64,000 bases of DNA from an uncultured Myxococcales bacterium (GCA_937949945.1 CALFEQ010000082.1:1-64000), one strand, 5' to 3'; shown: positions 8,384 to 17,228, counted from the first letter of the stretch. The notes: generated from the letters alone by a model not told the origin. Numbers and translations are program-made.

Positions 8384-9205
8384 ATGAGCGACGAGGCACG
8401 GGCCAAGCCGAGCGAAGCGGCGGAGGGCGCATCGAGCATCGGCGTCGTGGCGTGGGGGCTCGCGATGTGGGCGGGCTGCCGCGCGATCGAGATCTTCCTC
8501 GAGGCCCAGTCGATGGCGGGCGCCGTGGGCCAGGCCGTGCTGGTCGAGTGGGGCTCCTCGCGGCTGGGCGTCTCGTGGAGCAGCCAACCGGCGACCGGCG
8601 AGCCGCCGGTCACGGCCGCGCGCATCGCCCGTCGTGCCCTCTTCGGGGCGGCCGCCGGGCTCGCCGCCGCCGCGAGCCTCTTCTTCGTGCTCTACACGTC
8701 GCGCGGGCTCACGGTCGAGCCGGTATCGGGCTTCGAGCCGTCGATCCTCGTGGTCGGCCTTCTGACGGCAGCCGTCGTCGCCTGGCGGGACGAGCTCCTC
8801 TTCCACGGGGTGACGCTGCGCGCGCTCGACAAGCTCGAGATCGGTCCGCTCGGCAAGGTGCTCGCGTGCGGCATTACGTCGGCCGGGGCCGCCCTCGGGC
8901 GACCGGACGCGACGGCGCGCATGGTCTTCGCGGCTGCGCTCCTCGGCGTCGTGTTCGGCACGCTGTGGGTGCGTGATCGCGGAGCCTGGCAGCCCTGGGC
9001 GGCGAACACCGCCTTCTCCTTCGCGACGGGGACGCTACTGTCGGGCGGCATCGTCCAGGCTCGGCTCGCAGACGACGCCTGGGCGGGCGGGAGCGCGGGG
9101 ATGCTCGGTGGCACGGCGGCGACGATCGCGCTGGTCCCCCTTGCCTTCCTGGCGCTGACGTGGACGGTTCGGCGAATCTCACCACCAGCGCCAAAAAGCG
9201 GATAG
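8384..9205 (+). CDS. CPBP-like membrane protein with degenerate active-site motif
   Basis: ATG 8384 gives 273 residues with about six hydrophobic segments. Residues ~133-143 read WRDELLFHG, which lines up with the EExxxR glutamate motif (EELLFRG) of CPBP/Abi intramembrane proteases, but the first Glu is Asp and the Arg is His. The later His-containing motifs of the family are not obvious: WQPWAANTAFSF stands where HxxxN is expected. It is therefore likely a non-catalytic or altered member of the family. It may be in one transcription unit with the genes from 6774. Confidence 0.65.
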   Translation: MSDEARAKPSEAAEGASSIGVVAWGLAMWAGCRAIEIFLEAQSMAGAVGQAVLVEWGSSRLGVSWSSQPATGEPPVTAARIARRALFGAAAGLAAAASLFFVLYTSRGLTVEPVSGFEPSILVVGLLTAAVVAWRDELLFHGVTLRALDKLEIGPLGKVLACGITSAGAALGRPDATARMVFAAALLGVVFGTLWVRDRGAWQPWAANTAFSFATGTLLSGGIVQARLADDAWAGGSAGMLGGTAATIALVPLAFLALTWTVRRISPPAPKSG

Positions 9206-9218
9206 GATTCGGTGAGCC

Positions 9219-11207
9219 GTGCGGCCCCGCACGGGCATTCTTCGATGGTCGAGTCGGATGCGTGAGAGCCAGCGGCCCTTCGGCGACGAGCCGGGCATGG
9301 AGACCGAATCCCGCCGGCTCACGCCGTCCGTCGGCCTTGCTCCGGAGTCCGAGCAGCCGACCGACACGGCCAACGAGGACTTCCTCTTCCACCTCTATCG
9401 AGGCAGCGAGCTGCTGCAGGACAACCGCGTCCACGAGGCGAAGGAAGAGCTCGAGCGCGCGCTCCGCCTGCAGCCACGCGACCCGAAGGGTCAGGATCTC
9501 ATCGCGGTCGTCTACTTCCGCCTCGGCCTCTACCAGCGCGCGATCCAGATCTACGAGCAGCTCCGGCGGCGGAACGCGAACGATCCCGCGCTGCTTTTGA
9601 ACCTCGCGCTCTGTCATCTCAAGACGAGCCAGCCCGAGCTCGCGAGGCGCGAGCTCGAGCACCTCCTGTCGCTCAACCCGGGCCACTCGCGCGCGTGGGG
9701 CTACCTCGGGCTCGCGTACGAGCGGATGGGAGACATCGAGAAGGCCGAGTACGCCTTCCGCCAAGGCGGCCACCAGCAGATGGCGAGGCGCATGAGGGCA
9801 CGGCTCGGCCGAGGGTCCATGCCGCCGCCCGAGCCGTCCGAGCCGTCGCAGGAGGTCCGCGACGTCGCCGGGGCCGCGTACCAGGAGCTCGACGCGGGCG
9901 AGCTCTCCTTCGCGCTCGCCGAGCCGACGAGCGAGCACAGTCTCGACGACGTGGCCGCCCAGAGCTGGCGGCCCCACGAGATCGGGCAGGTCCTCAAGGA
10001 CGGACCGGCGCCCCGACCGGAGACGCGCAAACCCGACACGAAGGACGGCTTCCGAATCGACGCGAAGCCGGACGACGCGCAAGTCACGGCGCCCTCGATC
10101 CCGCAGCTCGGCAACGCGCAGACCTCGAACCGCAGGCCGACGCTGATCGCGCCCGTGGGCGCGCCGCCGGCGCACGAGCAGATCGCGAGCGAGCTCGCCG
10201 CGCTCGCGCAGCTCCCGTCGCACCAGCCGCCGCCGTCGATCCGACTCGACGATCCCGGGGCGGTGCCTCCTCCGTCGCTCCCGTCGCTTCGCCGGCCGGT
10301 GGTCGCGGTGCCGAGCCCGTTCGGCCCCGCGCGATCGCACGATCCGCCCAACGAGCGTGGAGGGACGTTGCCTCCCCCGCTCGGTCACGAGAGCGCGCCG
10401 CCTCAGGCAGGCGGGAGCGCTCCGCCCTTCGTCGACGGCGCCGCCGCGAGCGCGGCGGCCGGCACCGCTTGGCGCTCGGACGGGCTCGCGCAGCGGCGTC
10501 CGTCGTTCGCGTCGGATGCACCGGGGCACGACGCGCTGGACGGGATCGCGCCGCGACCGAGCGAGGCCGTCCGCTTCCCGCCGTCGGGCGTCGCCCTCCA
10601 CCGCTCGGGCGTCGCGCTCGTGCGGACCACGGCGGAGGCGGGCTTCGTGGCGCGACTCGAGTCGATCCGAGCGCAGCAGAACGGGCTCGATATCCAGCTC
10701 CTCGAGCGTCACGTGAAGGGCAAGCCCACGGGCGAATCGTTCGGCGGCGTGACGAGCCCGATGGTGCTCGCCACCGGCGACGGCCAGCTCGTGCTGGCGC
10801 CGCGGCCCGGTCGCAAGCTGTCGGCATACGCGGTCGGCGGCGGCGCGGACGGCATGCCGATGTCCGCCTCGCGGCTCGAGACGGAGATGTGCTTCGCGCG
10901 CGAAGACGTGCTCCTCGGCTTCGCCGCCAGCCTCACGTTCGAGAACGGCCGCCTGACGACGGGCGAAGGCGAGTTCGTCCCCGTCGTGCAGCTCCGGGGC
11001 GAGGGAGCGGTGCTGTTCGAGACGGTCGGCGAGATCCTCGTCTTGCCCGTGCACGCGGACCGGAGCCTCAGCGTGCGGCGTGAGGCCATCCTCGGCTGGT
11101 TCGGCAGGCTCGTGCCCCGCGCCGTCGCTCCGAGCGACGCCCCGTGCGGACAGCGCGGCCTCGTCAGCTTCGCGGGCGAAGGCCGGGTCCTCGTCACGAG
11201 TGCGTGA
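9219..11207 (+). CDS. TPR repeat protein with C-terminal AIM24-like domain
   Basis: The longest start is GTG 9219 (AGGA at 9204-9207); ATG 9258 and ATG 9297 are alternatives. Residues ~50-190 form three to four TPR helix pairs (FHLYRGSELLQDNRVHEAKEE and similar; ALLLNLALCHLKTSQPELA; RAWGYLGLAYERMGDIEKA). A Pro/Ser/Ala-rich linker of roughly 250 residues follows. The last ~180 residues are a beta-rich domain with Gly-rich turns (TGDGQLVLAPRPGRK, GEGAVLFETVGE) like the AIM24/TIGR00266 family. TPRs mediate protein contacts; the AIM24-like domain has no assigned bacterial activity. A cytoplasmic scaffold is the safest inference, since no signal peptide is seen. Confidence 0.75.
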   Translation: MRPRTGILRWSSRMRESQRPFGDEPGMETESRRLTPSVGLAPESEQPTDTANEDFLFHLYRGSELLQDNRVHEAKEELERALRLQPRDPKGQDLIAVVYFRLGLYQRAIQIYEQLRRRNANDPALLLNLALCHLKTSQPELARRELEHLLSLNPGHSRAWGYLGLAYERMGDIEKAEYAFRQGGHQQMARRMRARLGRGSMPPPEPSEPSQEVRDVAGAAYQELDAGELSFALAEPTSEHSLDDVAAQSWRPHEIGQVLKDGPAPRPETRKPDTKDGFRIDAKPDDAQVTAPSIPQLGNAQTSNRRPTLIAPVGAPPAHEQIASELAALAQLPSHQPPPSIRLDDPGAVPPPSLPSLRRPVVAVPSPFGPARSHDPPNERGGTLPPPLGHESAPPQAGGSAPPFVDGAAASAAAGTAWRSDGLAQRRPSFASDAPGHDALDGIAPRPSEAVRFPPSGVALHRSGVALVRTTAEAGFVARLESIRAQQNGLDIQLLERHVKGKPTGESFGGVTSPMVLATGDGQLVLAPRPGRKLSAYAVGGGADGMPMSASRLETEMCFAREDVLLGFAASLTFENGRLTTGEGEFVPVVQLRGEGAVLFETVGEILVLPVHADRSLSVRREAILGWFGRLVPRAVAPSDAPCGQRGLVSFAGEGRVLVTSA

Positions 11208-11240
11208 CTCCGGGCGGCCGGACGACTAGAGGAGTCGTCC

Positions 11241-11906
11241 GTGGCCGAGGACGCGACCCGATCGCGCGCCGAACGACGTCGTTCGCTCCGTCAGGACGCG
11301 CTCAATTTGCCGAACGTCCTGACGATGGGGCGGATCGCGATGATCCCGCTCTGCCTCTGGCTGCTCGACCAGGACACGCCTCGAACGGGATTCGGAGCCG
11401 CGCTCGTGTTCACCGCAGCGGCGCTCACCGACGTCCTCGACGGTTACCTCGCGCGCAAGCTCAACGTCGTCAGCGTCCTCGGCAAGCTCATCGATCCGCT
11501 CGCGGACAAGCTCATCGTCATGGCCTGCCTCGTGTGGCTGGTCAAGATGGGCCGCATGCCCGCGTGGGCCGTCGTGATCCTGCTCGCGCGCGAGCTCAGC
11601 GTGACGGCGCTACGGAGCGTGGCCGCCAGCGAAGGCGTCATCATCTCCGCCGGCCAGGAGGGCAAGACGAAGACCGCCCTCCAGATGATCGGCATCATCG
11701 TCCTGCTCTCGGGCTACCCGTACCATCTCTCGTACGGGTTCATCGATCTCGGGATCGTCGACCTGGCGAAGGTAGGTCGCGTGCTCGTCTACCTCTCGCT
11801 CGTCTTCTCGGTCGCGAGCGCGGCGCAGTACGTGTCGCTCTTCGCGCAGGCCGTCGAGGCGAAGGAAGAGAAGAGACGGTCGGACGAGAGCACTCGATCG
11901 CTCTGA
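11241..11906 (+). CDS. pgsA: CDP-diacylglycerol-glycerol-3-phosphate 3-phosphatidyltransferase
   Basis: The GTG 11241 start gives 221 residues. The full CDP-alcohol phosphotransferase signature is visible in DVLDGYLARKLNVVSVLG and the following KLIDPLAD: D-G-x2-A-R-x8-G-x3-D-x3-D. The N-terminal LNLPNVLTMGRIAMIPL is typical of PgsA. It makes phosphatidylglycerophosphate from CDP-diacylglycerol and glycerol-3-phosphate, the committed step to phosphatidylglycerol and cardiolipin, in the inner membrane. About four to five membrane segments are seen. It is in the same direction as, and 33 nt after, the TPR-AIM24 gene. Confidence 0.93.
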   Translation: MAEDATRSRAERRRSLRQDALNLPNVLTMGRIAMIPLCLWLLDQDTPRTGFGAALVFTAAALTDVLDGYLARKLNVVSVLGKLIDPLADKLIVMACLVWLVKMGRMPAWAVVILLARELSVTALRSVAASEGVIISAGQEGKTKTALQMIGIIVLLSGYPYHLSYGFIDLGIVDLAKVGRVLVYLSLVFSVASAAQYVSLFAQAVEAKEEKRRSDESTRSL

Positions 11907-11991
11907 TCGTCGCAAAACGACGTTCTCGCACGCAGTTGCAACACGAAGGTCGCCATGGCATTCGGATGCCCCCGACGAAGAAGGGGGGGCC

Positions 11992-13404
11992 ATGGGGCGA
12001 TCGTTTCTGGTGTCGATGCTCGCGATGGGAGCGGTCGCCGTCGTGGCGTGCACGGGTGACGATCCCGTCATCGCTCCTCCGTCCGACGGCAGCGGAGGTG
12101 GCGACACCACCGCCCCGCCCGCGGTCGACCCGCCGAAGAAGTCCTGCACGACCGGGGCGGACTGCAGGAGCGGGCTGTGCGTCGACGGCTACTGCTGCAA
12201 CCGCGCGTGCACGGAGCCGTGCGAGGCCTGCAACGTCGCCGGCAAGGAGGGCACGTGCTCCTTCGTCACCGGCGCCCCCGTCGGCGAGCGTCCTTCGTGC
12301 GCAGGCTCCGGCCCCTGCGCCGGAAGCTGCAACGGCAAGTCGGCAGAGTGCGTCTATCCCTCCGACGATGTCATCTGCGGAGCCGCGTGCGACGGGAAGT
12401 GCGACGGCGCCGGGGGCTGCACCTCCGTGACGGGCGGAAGTTGTCCTGGCGGCTACGCGTGTGGCGCGACCGCCTGCCTCACCTCGTGCACGACGGACGA
12501 CGACTGCCAGCCATTCTTCCGATGCGAAGCGGCCGCGTGCGTGCGCATCCCCGAGAGCGACTGCCTCGACGGCAAGGACAACAACGGAGACGGGCTCGCA
12601 GATTGTTCGGATCCGACCTGCGACGACGCCGTCGAGTGCGTGCCCGCCCCGTCCGTGGGCGGCGAGCTCGGGCTTTTCGAGGCGTCGGGGGCTTGCCCCG
12701 CGGAGTACGGGGCGGCGACCACGTGGCACTCGGGCCTCCAGTCGAGCCCGTGCACCGGCTGCTCCTGCACGTCGACGTGCAAGACGACGCCGACGATTTG
12801 GTCGAACGACAACGAGTGCACCGCCGGCGGTACGACGGTCACGCTCGAAGCGGCGCCCCAGACTCGAGCCTGCAAGAACGTGACCGCTACACGATATGTT
12901 CTCGGGACGACGACGAGCCCGACCGTCGGGGGTTGTATCGGTACGGGCACGCCACGCCAGGCGGACCCGACATGGACGACCACGATGACGTTCTGCGGGG
13001 CGCGCGCCTCGACGACGTGCAGCGACCCCGCGAAGCGATGCGTCGCGAAGACGGATTCGAAACGATGCGCGCGCGGAAGCCAGGCCGACGCGTGCCCGAG
13101 CGGATACGCCGACGACCGGGGAATCTTCTACAGCGGCTACACCCCGGGTAGCTGCGTCGGCTCCTGCGCGTCGTGCACCCCGGCGACGACGTTGACGTGC
13201 ACGCAGCTGGTCGCGGCTCACACCGACTCCGGATGCACCGGCGCCTCTTCGTTGATCGACACCACCTGCGGCACACTCAACCGCGGTGATTATCGCTCGG
13301 TCGGAGTTCACTTCTTCAGCTCCGGCACCGACAACTGCAAGAACGACGTCACGACCGTCCCGCCGACGCCCACCGGAGCCACGCGCATCTGCTGCCAGCC
13401 GTGA
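11992..13404 (+). CDS. Cys-rich lipoprotein
   Basis: ATG 11992 follows a GGGGGG(C) run that may serve as ribosome binding site. The signal MGRSFLVSMLAMGAVAVVAC has a lipobox Cys at 20; the full product has 470 residues. After a Gly/Pro linker, residues 50-190 hold dense disulfide-type modules such as CRSGLCVDGYCCNRAC and CEACNVAGKEGTC, a style common in secreted myxobacterial proteins. Later repeats of Cys with Thr/Ser continue to the C-terminus (ICCQP). DNNGDGLADCSDPTCDD resembles a calcium-type loop. Surface location is inferred; function is unknown. Confidence 0.75.
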   Translation: MGRSFLVSMLAMGAVAVVACTGDDPVIAPPSDGSGGGDTTAPPAVDPPKKSCTTGADCRSGLCVDGYCCNRACTEPCEACNVAGKEGTCSFVTGAPVGERPSCAGSGPCAGSCNGKSAECVYPSDDVICGAACDGKCDGAGGCTSVTGGSCPGGYACGATACLTSCTTDDDCQPFFRCEAAACVRIPESDCLDGKDNNGDGLADCSDPTCDDAVECVPAPSVGGELGLFEASGACPAEYGAATTWHSGLQSSPCTGCSCTSTCKTTPTIWSNDNECTAGGTTVTLEAAPQTRACKNVTATRYVLGTTTSPTVGGCIGTGTPRQADPTWTTTMTFCGARASTTCSDPAKRCVAKTDSKRCARGSQADACPSGYADDRGIFYSGYTPGSCVGSCASCTPATTLTCTQLVAAHTDSGCTGASSLIDTTCGTLNRGDYRSVGVHFFSSGTDNCKNDVTTVPPTPTGATRICCQP

Positions 13405-13503
13405 CGGCGTAGCCCTCGTGTGAGGCTCATCCGCCGCACGGCTGGCCGGCGGCTCGGTGTTTCGCCTTGCCAGGCCGCGAGCTTCCGTGCCATCAAGGTC
13501 CCC

Positions 13504-13896
13504 GTGAAACTCCGCACGAGGACCTTCGCGTTCGCGTTCTGCCTCTTCGCAGGCGGCCTCGCCGCGATCGGGGCCTGCTCGAACCAGGGCGAAGGAGAGC
13601 GCTGCGAGTCGCTCAACGGCGACGAGGACTGCAAGACCGACGAGGGGCTCGTCTGCTACCCGGCGGCTCTCCTCACGAACACGACCTCGGATCGTTGCTG
13701 CCCTCGCGATCGCGCCACCGCGACGCATCCCGTGTGCAAGATCCCGGTCGAGATCATCGGGACCGACGGTGAAGCTCCGCCCGACACCGGCCCGCCGATC
13801 CCCTCTCCGGACGCCGACGTGGAGGACGCGGGCAGCGAGGAAGAGGAGACGCCCGACGCGGAGCCGGCGGCCGACGCCGCGGACGAGGCGGGCTGA
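13504..13896 (+). CDS. Small acidic lipoprotein
   Basis: GTG 13504 is preferred over upstream in-frame starts because it begins a clean signal (MKLRTRTFAFAFCLF) leading to the lipobox Cys in AAIGAC. The product has 130 residues. The mature part has six Cys in a short stretch (CESLNGDEDC to CCPRDRATATHPVCK) and then a Pro/Asp/Glu/Ala-rich tail. Function is unknown. It ends 18 nt before the type III export gene and may share its transcript. Confidence 0.7.
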   Translation: MKLRTRTFAFAFCLFAGGLAAIGACSNQGEGERCESLNGDEDCKTDEGLVCYPAALLTNTTSDRCCPRDRATATHPVCKIPVEIIGTDGEAPPDTGPPIPSPDADVEDAGSEEEETPDAEPAADAADEAG

Positions 13897-13914
13897 GGCG
13901 GGACGGGGGGAAGC

Positions 13915-14178
13915 ATGTCACCTGCGGCGCTCCTCGAGCAGGCGCAGAACGCCCTGTTGCTCTCCGTGGCCGTCGCGCTGCCCGTGCTCGCGGTCGCGGC
14001 GATCGTCGGGCTCGTCGTGGCCGCGTTCCAGGCGGCGTCCCAGATCCAGGACCCGACGATCGCGCACCTGCCGCGCCTGCTCGCCGTCATCGCCGCGCTC
14101 GTCGTGCTCGGGCCGTGGATGGGCAGCCAGATCGGGGCGTTCGCCGAGCGCATGCTGACCATGGCAGCGTCGCGCTGA
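13915..14178 (+). CDS. sctS: SctS/FliQ-type type III export apparatus protein, solitary
   Basis: The ATG 13915 product has 87 residues and two hydrophobic hairpin helices, the exact size and shape of FliQ/SctS. The family core is clear: VGLVVAAFQAASQIQDPT and HLPRLLAVIAALVVLGPW. In flagella and injectisomes SctS is part of the SctRST export gate in the inner membrane and works only with SctR and SctT. No other export, needle, ring or flagellar gene is in the 64 kb. A GGGGGGA ribosome site precedes it. Flagellar FliQ cannot be excluded by sequence alone; the QIQDPT stretch is compatible with both. Confidence 0.88.
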   Translation: MSPAALLEQAQNALLLSVAVALPVLAVAAIVGLVVAAFQAASQIQDPTIAHLPRLLAVIAALVVLGPWMGSQIGAFAERMLTMAASR

Positions 14179-14236
14179 TCCCACGCCGCCCATGTGGTTG
14201 ACCGCGGGGCGGGCGTTTGATACCCCGGGCACGACA

Positions 14237-14938
14237 ATGAGTGAATCTTCACTCAGTTTGCGGCGGCGCAACGCACGCGCGGCACGCGAGGGGGGCGGAA
14301 AGGCCGACCGCAACGCGCGAGCCGAGACGGCTCGCGGGCGGAGCGAGGACAAGCGCCGGCGGTCCGGTGACAAGCGCGACCGCATCCTGAACGCGGCCGT
14401 GAAGGTCTTCGCACGCAACGGCTTCCACGCGACGCGCGTGAGCGAGGTGGCCAAGGCCGCCGGCGTCGCGGACGGCACGATCTACCTCTACTTCAAGTCG
14501 AAGGAGGAGCTGCTCGTCTCGCTCTTCGAGGATCGTGTCGACAAGCTCCTCACGTTCATGCGCGAGGAGCTCCCGAAGAAGCCCGACGCGCCCTCGCGCC
14601 TGCGCGCCGTGATCGACATGCAGCTCGGGCTGCTCGAAGGCGAACGCGACCTCGCCGAGGTGATCACCGTCATCCTCCGGCAGTCGACGCGGCTGATGAA
14701 GGAGTTCGCGGCGCCTCACTTCCTCGCCTACCTCGACGGGATCGCGAAGATCATCATCGAGGGTCAGAGCACCGGCGCCTTCCGTACCGACATCTCGCCG
14801 CACGTCGCCGCGCGCGCGATCTTCGGCGCGCTCGACGGCATCACGTTGACCTGGGCCCTCGGCCGCGCCGAGCAGGGCGCGCTCGGCCGGGCCGCCAGCC
14901 AGCTCGCGGACGTCCTGCTCCGCGGCCTGCAGCCGTGA
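14237..14938 (+). CDS. TetR-family regulator, FadR-like
   Basis: ATG 14237 gives 233 residues. A basic N-terminal extension of ~45 residues (RRRNARAAREGGGK and more) precedes the TetR helix-turn-helix: ILNAAVKVFARNGFHATRVS then VAKAAGVADGTIYLYFKSKE. This HTH closely matches what I recall of the Bacillus fatty-acid-degradation repressor FadR. The C-terminal ligand domain is helical and uninterrupted. A perfect dyad lies on the start codon (separate entry), so autorepression is likely. epmA overlaps its stop by 4 nt. Acyl-CoA is the expected effector if the FadR resemblance is functional; no fad genes are adjacent. Confidence 0.88.
   Translation: MSESSLSLRRRNARAAREGGGKADRNARAETARGRSEDKRRRSGDKRDRILNAAVKVFARNGFHATRVSEVAKAAGVADGTIYLYFKSKEELLVSLFEDRVDKLLTFMREELPKKPDAPSRLRAVIDMQLGLLEGERDLAEVITVILRQSTRLMKEFAAPHFLAYLDGIAKIIIEGQSTGAFRTDISPHVAARAIFGALDGITLTWALGRAEQGALGRAASQLADVLLRGLQP
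14238..14255. promoter_or_regulatory. Perfect TetR operator-like palindrome over a start codon
   Basis: TGAGTGAA-TC-TTCACTCA is an 8+8 bp perfect dyad with a 2-bp centre. It begins one base after the A of the regulator's ATG. The layout TGA(A/G)TGA-N4-TCA(C/T)TCA is close to the operator known for Bacillus FadR, which the encoded protein resembles. Binding here would block transcription or translation initiation of the gene itself. Confidence 0.75.
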
Positions 14939-15879
14939 AGCTCCTCGAGGCGCGCGCCCGGGCCCTCGCGTCGGCACGGGAGTTCTTCGCGTCGCGCGGG
15001 TATCTCGAGGTGGAGACCCCGATCGCGGTCCCGTCGCCGGGGCTCGACCTGCACCTCGACGCCTTCGAGCTCGTGCCCACCGGCGTCCCCGTCCCGGAGG
15101 GCCGGCCGAAGCGCTACCTCTCCACGTCGCCCGAGTACCAGATGAAGCGCCTGCTCTCGCTCGGGTGCGGGCGCATCTACCAGATCACGCGCGCGTTCCG
15201 CGCAGGCGAGCTCGGCGAGCGCCACAACCCGGAGTTCACGATCCTCGAGTTCTACCGCCCGCACGCCGGCGTCGAGGCCATCATGCGCGACACCGAGCAG
15301 CTCGTCGCTCGCGTGACCGGCGGCTCCGTCACGCTCGGCTCCGGCGCGGACCGGCGCACGATCGATCTCCGCCCGCCGTTCGAGCGGATCACGTTGCTCG
15401 AGGCCTTCGACCGCTTCGCCCGCGTCCCGCCGGACGAGACGCTCCGGCTCGCCGAGCACGACGAGGACACGTTCTTCGAGAAGCTCGCGTTCGAGGTGGA
15501 GCCGGGGCTCGCCGCGCTCGATCGCGGCGTCTTCGTCACCGAGTACCCCGCGTCCCAAGCCTCGCTCGCGCGCAAGAAGCCGGATGATCCGCGCGTCGCC
15601 GAGCGCTTCGAGCTCTACGTCGCGGGCATCGAGCTGTGCAACGGCTTCGGCGAGCTCACCGACGTGGTCGAGCAACGCACGCGCGTCGAGCGCGACCAGG
15701 CCGAACGCAAGCGCCGCGGCAAGCCCGTCTACCCGATCGACGAGCGCTTCCTCGACGCGCTCGCGAAGGGCTTGCCCGAGTGCGCCGGCAACGCGATCGG
15801 CTTCGACCGCCTCGTGGCGCTCGCGTGCGGGTCGCGCAGCATCGCCGACGTGATGGCGTTCACGGACGACGAGCTCTGA
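14935..15879 (+). CDS. epmA: Elongation factor P lysyltransferase (EpmA/GenX/PoxA)
   Basis: GTG 14935 overlaps the regulator stop (GTGA). The 314-residue product has the class II lysyl-tRNA synthetase catalytic core without the anticodon-binding domain, as EpmA does. Motif 2 region: ITRAFRAGELGERHNPEFT; motif 3: AGNAIGFDRLVALACG. An ELCNGFGELTD segment is also typical. EpmA activates (R)-beta-lysine and attaches it to EF-P, which helps ribosomes through polyproline. efp and epmB are not in the window. An alternative is another LysRS-like paralogue. Confidence 0.92.
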   Translation: MKLLEARARALASAREFFASRGYLEVETPIAVPSPGLDLHLDAFELVPTGVPVPEGRPKRYLSTSPEYQMKRLLSLGCGRIYQITRAFRAGELGERHNPEFTILEFYRPHAGVEAIMRDTEQLVARVTGGSVTLGSGADRRTIDLRPPFERITLLEAFDRFARVPPDETLRLAEHDEDTFFEKLAFEVEPGLAALDRGVFVTEYPASQASLARKKPDDPRVAERFELYVAGIELCNGFGELTDVVEQRTRVERDQAERKRRGKPVYPIDERFLDALAKGLPECAGNAIGFDRLVALACGSRSIADVMAFTDDEL

Positions 15880-15935
15880 CCCGGGACCCGGAGATCGACG
15901 GGCCTCGACGGCAAATGGCCGCTCCGAGCCGCCCG

Positions 15936-15974
15936 GCTACGCGTCCGGCCTGGACGTGTGCTACGCGTCCGGCC
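15936..15974. repeat. 15-bp direct repeat next to the moeA start
   Basis: GCTACGCGTCCGGCC occurs at 15936-15950 and again at 15960-15974, 24 bp apart, and the second copy ends directly before GTG 15975. The spacing of about two helical turns suits a pair of protein-binding half-sites, but could be a simple duplication. Confidence 0.7.
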
Positions 15975-17201
15975 GTGCTCCGCTTCGAAGAAGCCCTCTC
16001 CCGCATCCTCGCGCTCGGCTCGCCCGTGCTGCCGTCGGAGGCCGTTCCGCTCGAGGAGCTCGACGGTCGTGTCCTCGGAGAGGACGTCGTCGCGCGCGTC
16101 GATCTGCCCGGCTTCGACTACTCGTCGATGGATGGCTACGCCGTCCGCACGAGCGATCTCGGCGAGCCGCCGATCCGCCTGCCGGTCCGCGGCGAGAGCC
16201 GCACCGGCGCCGTCCCGGACGCGCTCACGCCCGGCACCGCGATGCGCATCTTCACGGGCGCGGCGCTCCCCGAGGGAGCCGACGCCGTCGTCATGCAGGA
16301 GAACGTCACGCGCGACGGCGACGTCGCCGTGCTCAGCGCGCGGCCGCGCCCCGGTCAGAACGTCCGCCGGCGCGGCGAGGACCTCGCCGCCGGCTCCGTC
16401 GCGATCGCGAAGGGCACGCGGCTCCGCCCGCCGCACCTCGCGCTCGCCGCCGCGCTCGACCTGTCCGAGCTCGCCGTCGCGAAGCGTCCCGAGGTCGCGA
16501 TCCTCGCGACCGGCGACGAGCTCCGCCGGCCCGGGACCGATCCGGTGCCCGGGACGATCCCCGAGTCGAACACCGTCGTGCTGCGCGCGATGGCTCGGCG
16601 CGCCGGCGCGCGTGCGCGCGCGCTACCGTACGTGCGCGACGAGCGAAGCGCGACGGAGCGGGCGTTCGCCGCCGCGCTCGGCGAAGCCGACGTCGTCGTG
16701 ACCATCGGCGGCGTGAGCGTCGGCGATCACGATCTGGTGCGTCCTGCGCTCGAGGCGATCGGCGTCACGCTCGACTTCTGGCGCGTGGCGATGAAGCCCG
16801 GCAAGCCGCTCGCGGTCGGGCGCTACGCGCGCCCCGGGCGGCGCGAGGCGATCGTGCTCGGTTTGCCCGGAAATCCCGCGAGCGCGATGGTCACGTTCGC
16901 GCTGTTCGGCGTCCCGCTGCTCCGCGCGATGCAAGGCGACCCCCGCCCCTTCCCCGCCACGCGCCGCGCCCGCATGACGCGCGCCTTCGCGCACGATCCC
17001 GGTCGGATGGAATTCGCGCGCGCCACGGTCGCGCAGGGCGACGGCGGGCAGCTCTCCGTGACCACGCTCGGCAACCAAGCGAGCGGCGCGGTCACCACGA
17101 TGGCGCAGTGCGATGCGCTCGTCATCGTGCCCGCGGAGGCGAACGGGATCCCAGCCGGAGCCGAGGTCGACGTGCTCTTGATGAGCGATCTCTGCGCGTG
17201 A
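15975..17201 (+). CDS. moeA: Molybdopterin molybdotransferase MoeA
   Basis: GTG 15975 begins at the conserved LRFEEALSRIL; ATG 15915 is an alternative 20 codons upstream. The product has 408 residues. MoeA marks are FDYSSMDGYAV, GAALPEGADAVVMQENV and the substrate site TIGGVSVGDHDLV, followed by KPGKPLAVG and GLPGNPASAMVTF. MoeA inserts molybdate into adenylylated molybdopterin. It starts the moeA-moaC-moaE run, with 27 nt to moaC. No ribosome site is evident before GTG 15975, and the direct repeat abuts it. Confidence 0.95.
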   Translation: MLRFEEALSRILALGSPVLPSEAVPLEELDGRVLGEDVVARVDLPGFDYSSMDGYAVRTSDLGEPPIRLPVRGESRTGAVPDALTPGTAMRIFTGAALPEGADAVVMQENVTRDGDVAVLSARPRPGQNVRRRGEDLAAGSVAIAKGTRLRPPHLALAAALDLSELAVAKRPEVAILATGDELRRPGTDPVPGTIPESNTVVLRAMARRAGARARALPYVRDERSATERAFAAALGEADVVVTIGGVSVGDHDLVRPALEAIGVTLDFWRVAMKPGKPLAVGRYARPGRREAIVLGLPGNPASAMVTFALFGVPLLRAMQGDPRPFPATRRARMTRAFAHDPGRMEFARATVAQGDGGQLSVTTLGNQASGAVTTMAQCDALVIVPAEANGIPAGAEVDVLLMSDLCA

Positions 17202-17228
17202 GCGCTCGGGACGAAGACGGAGCCAACC

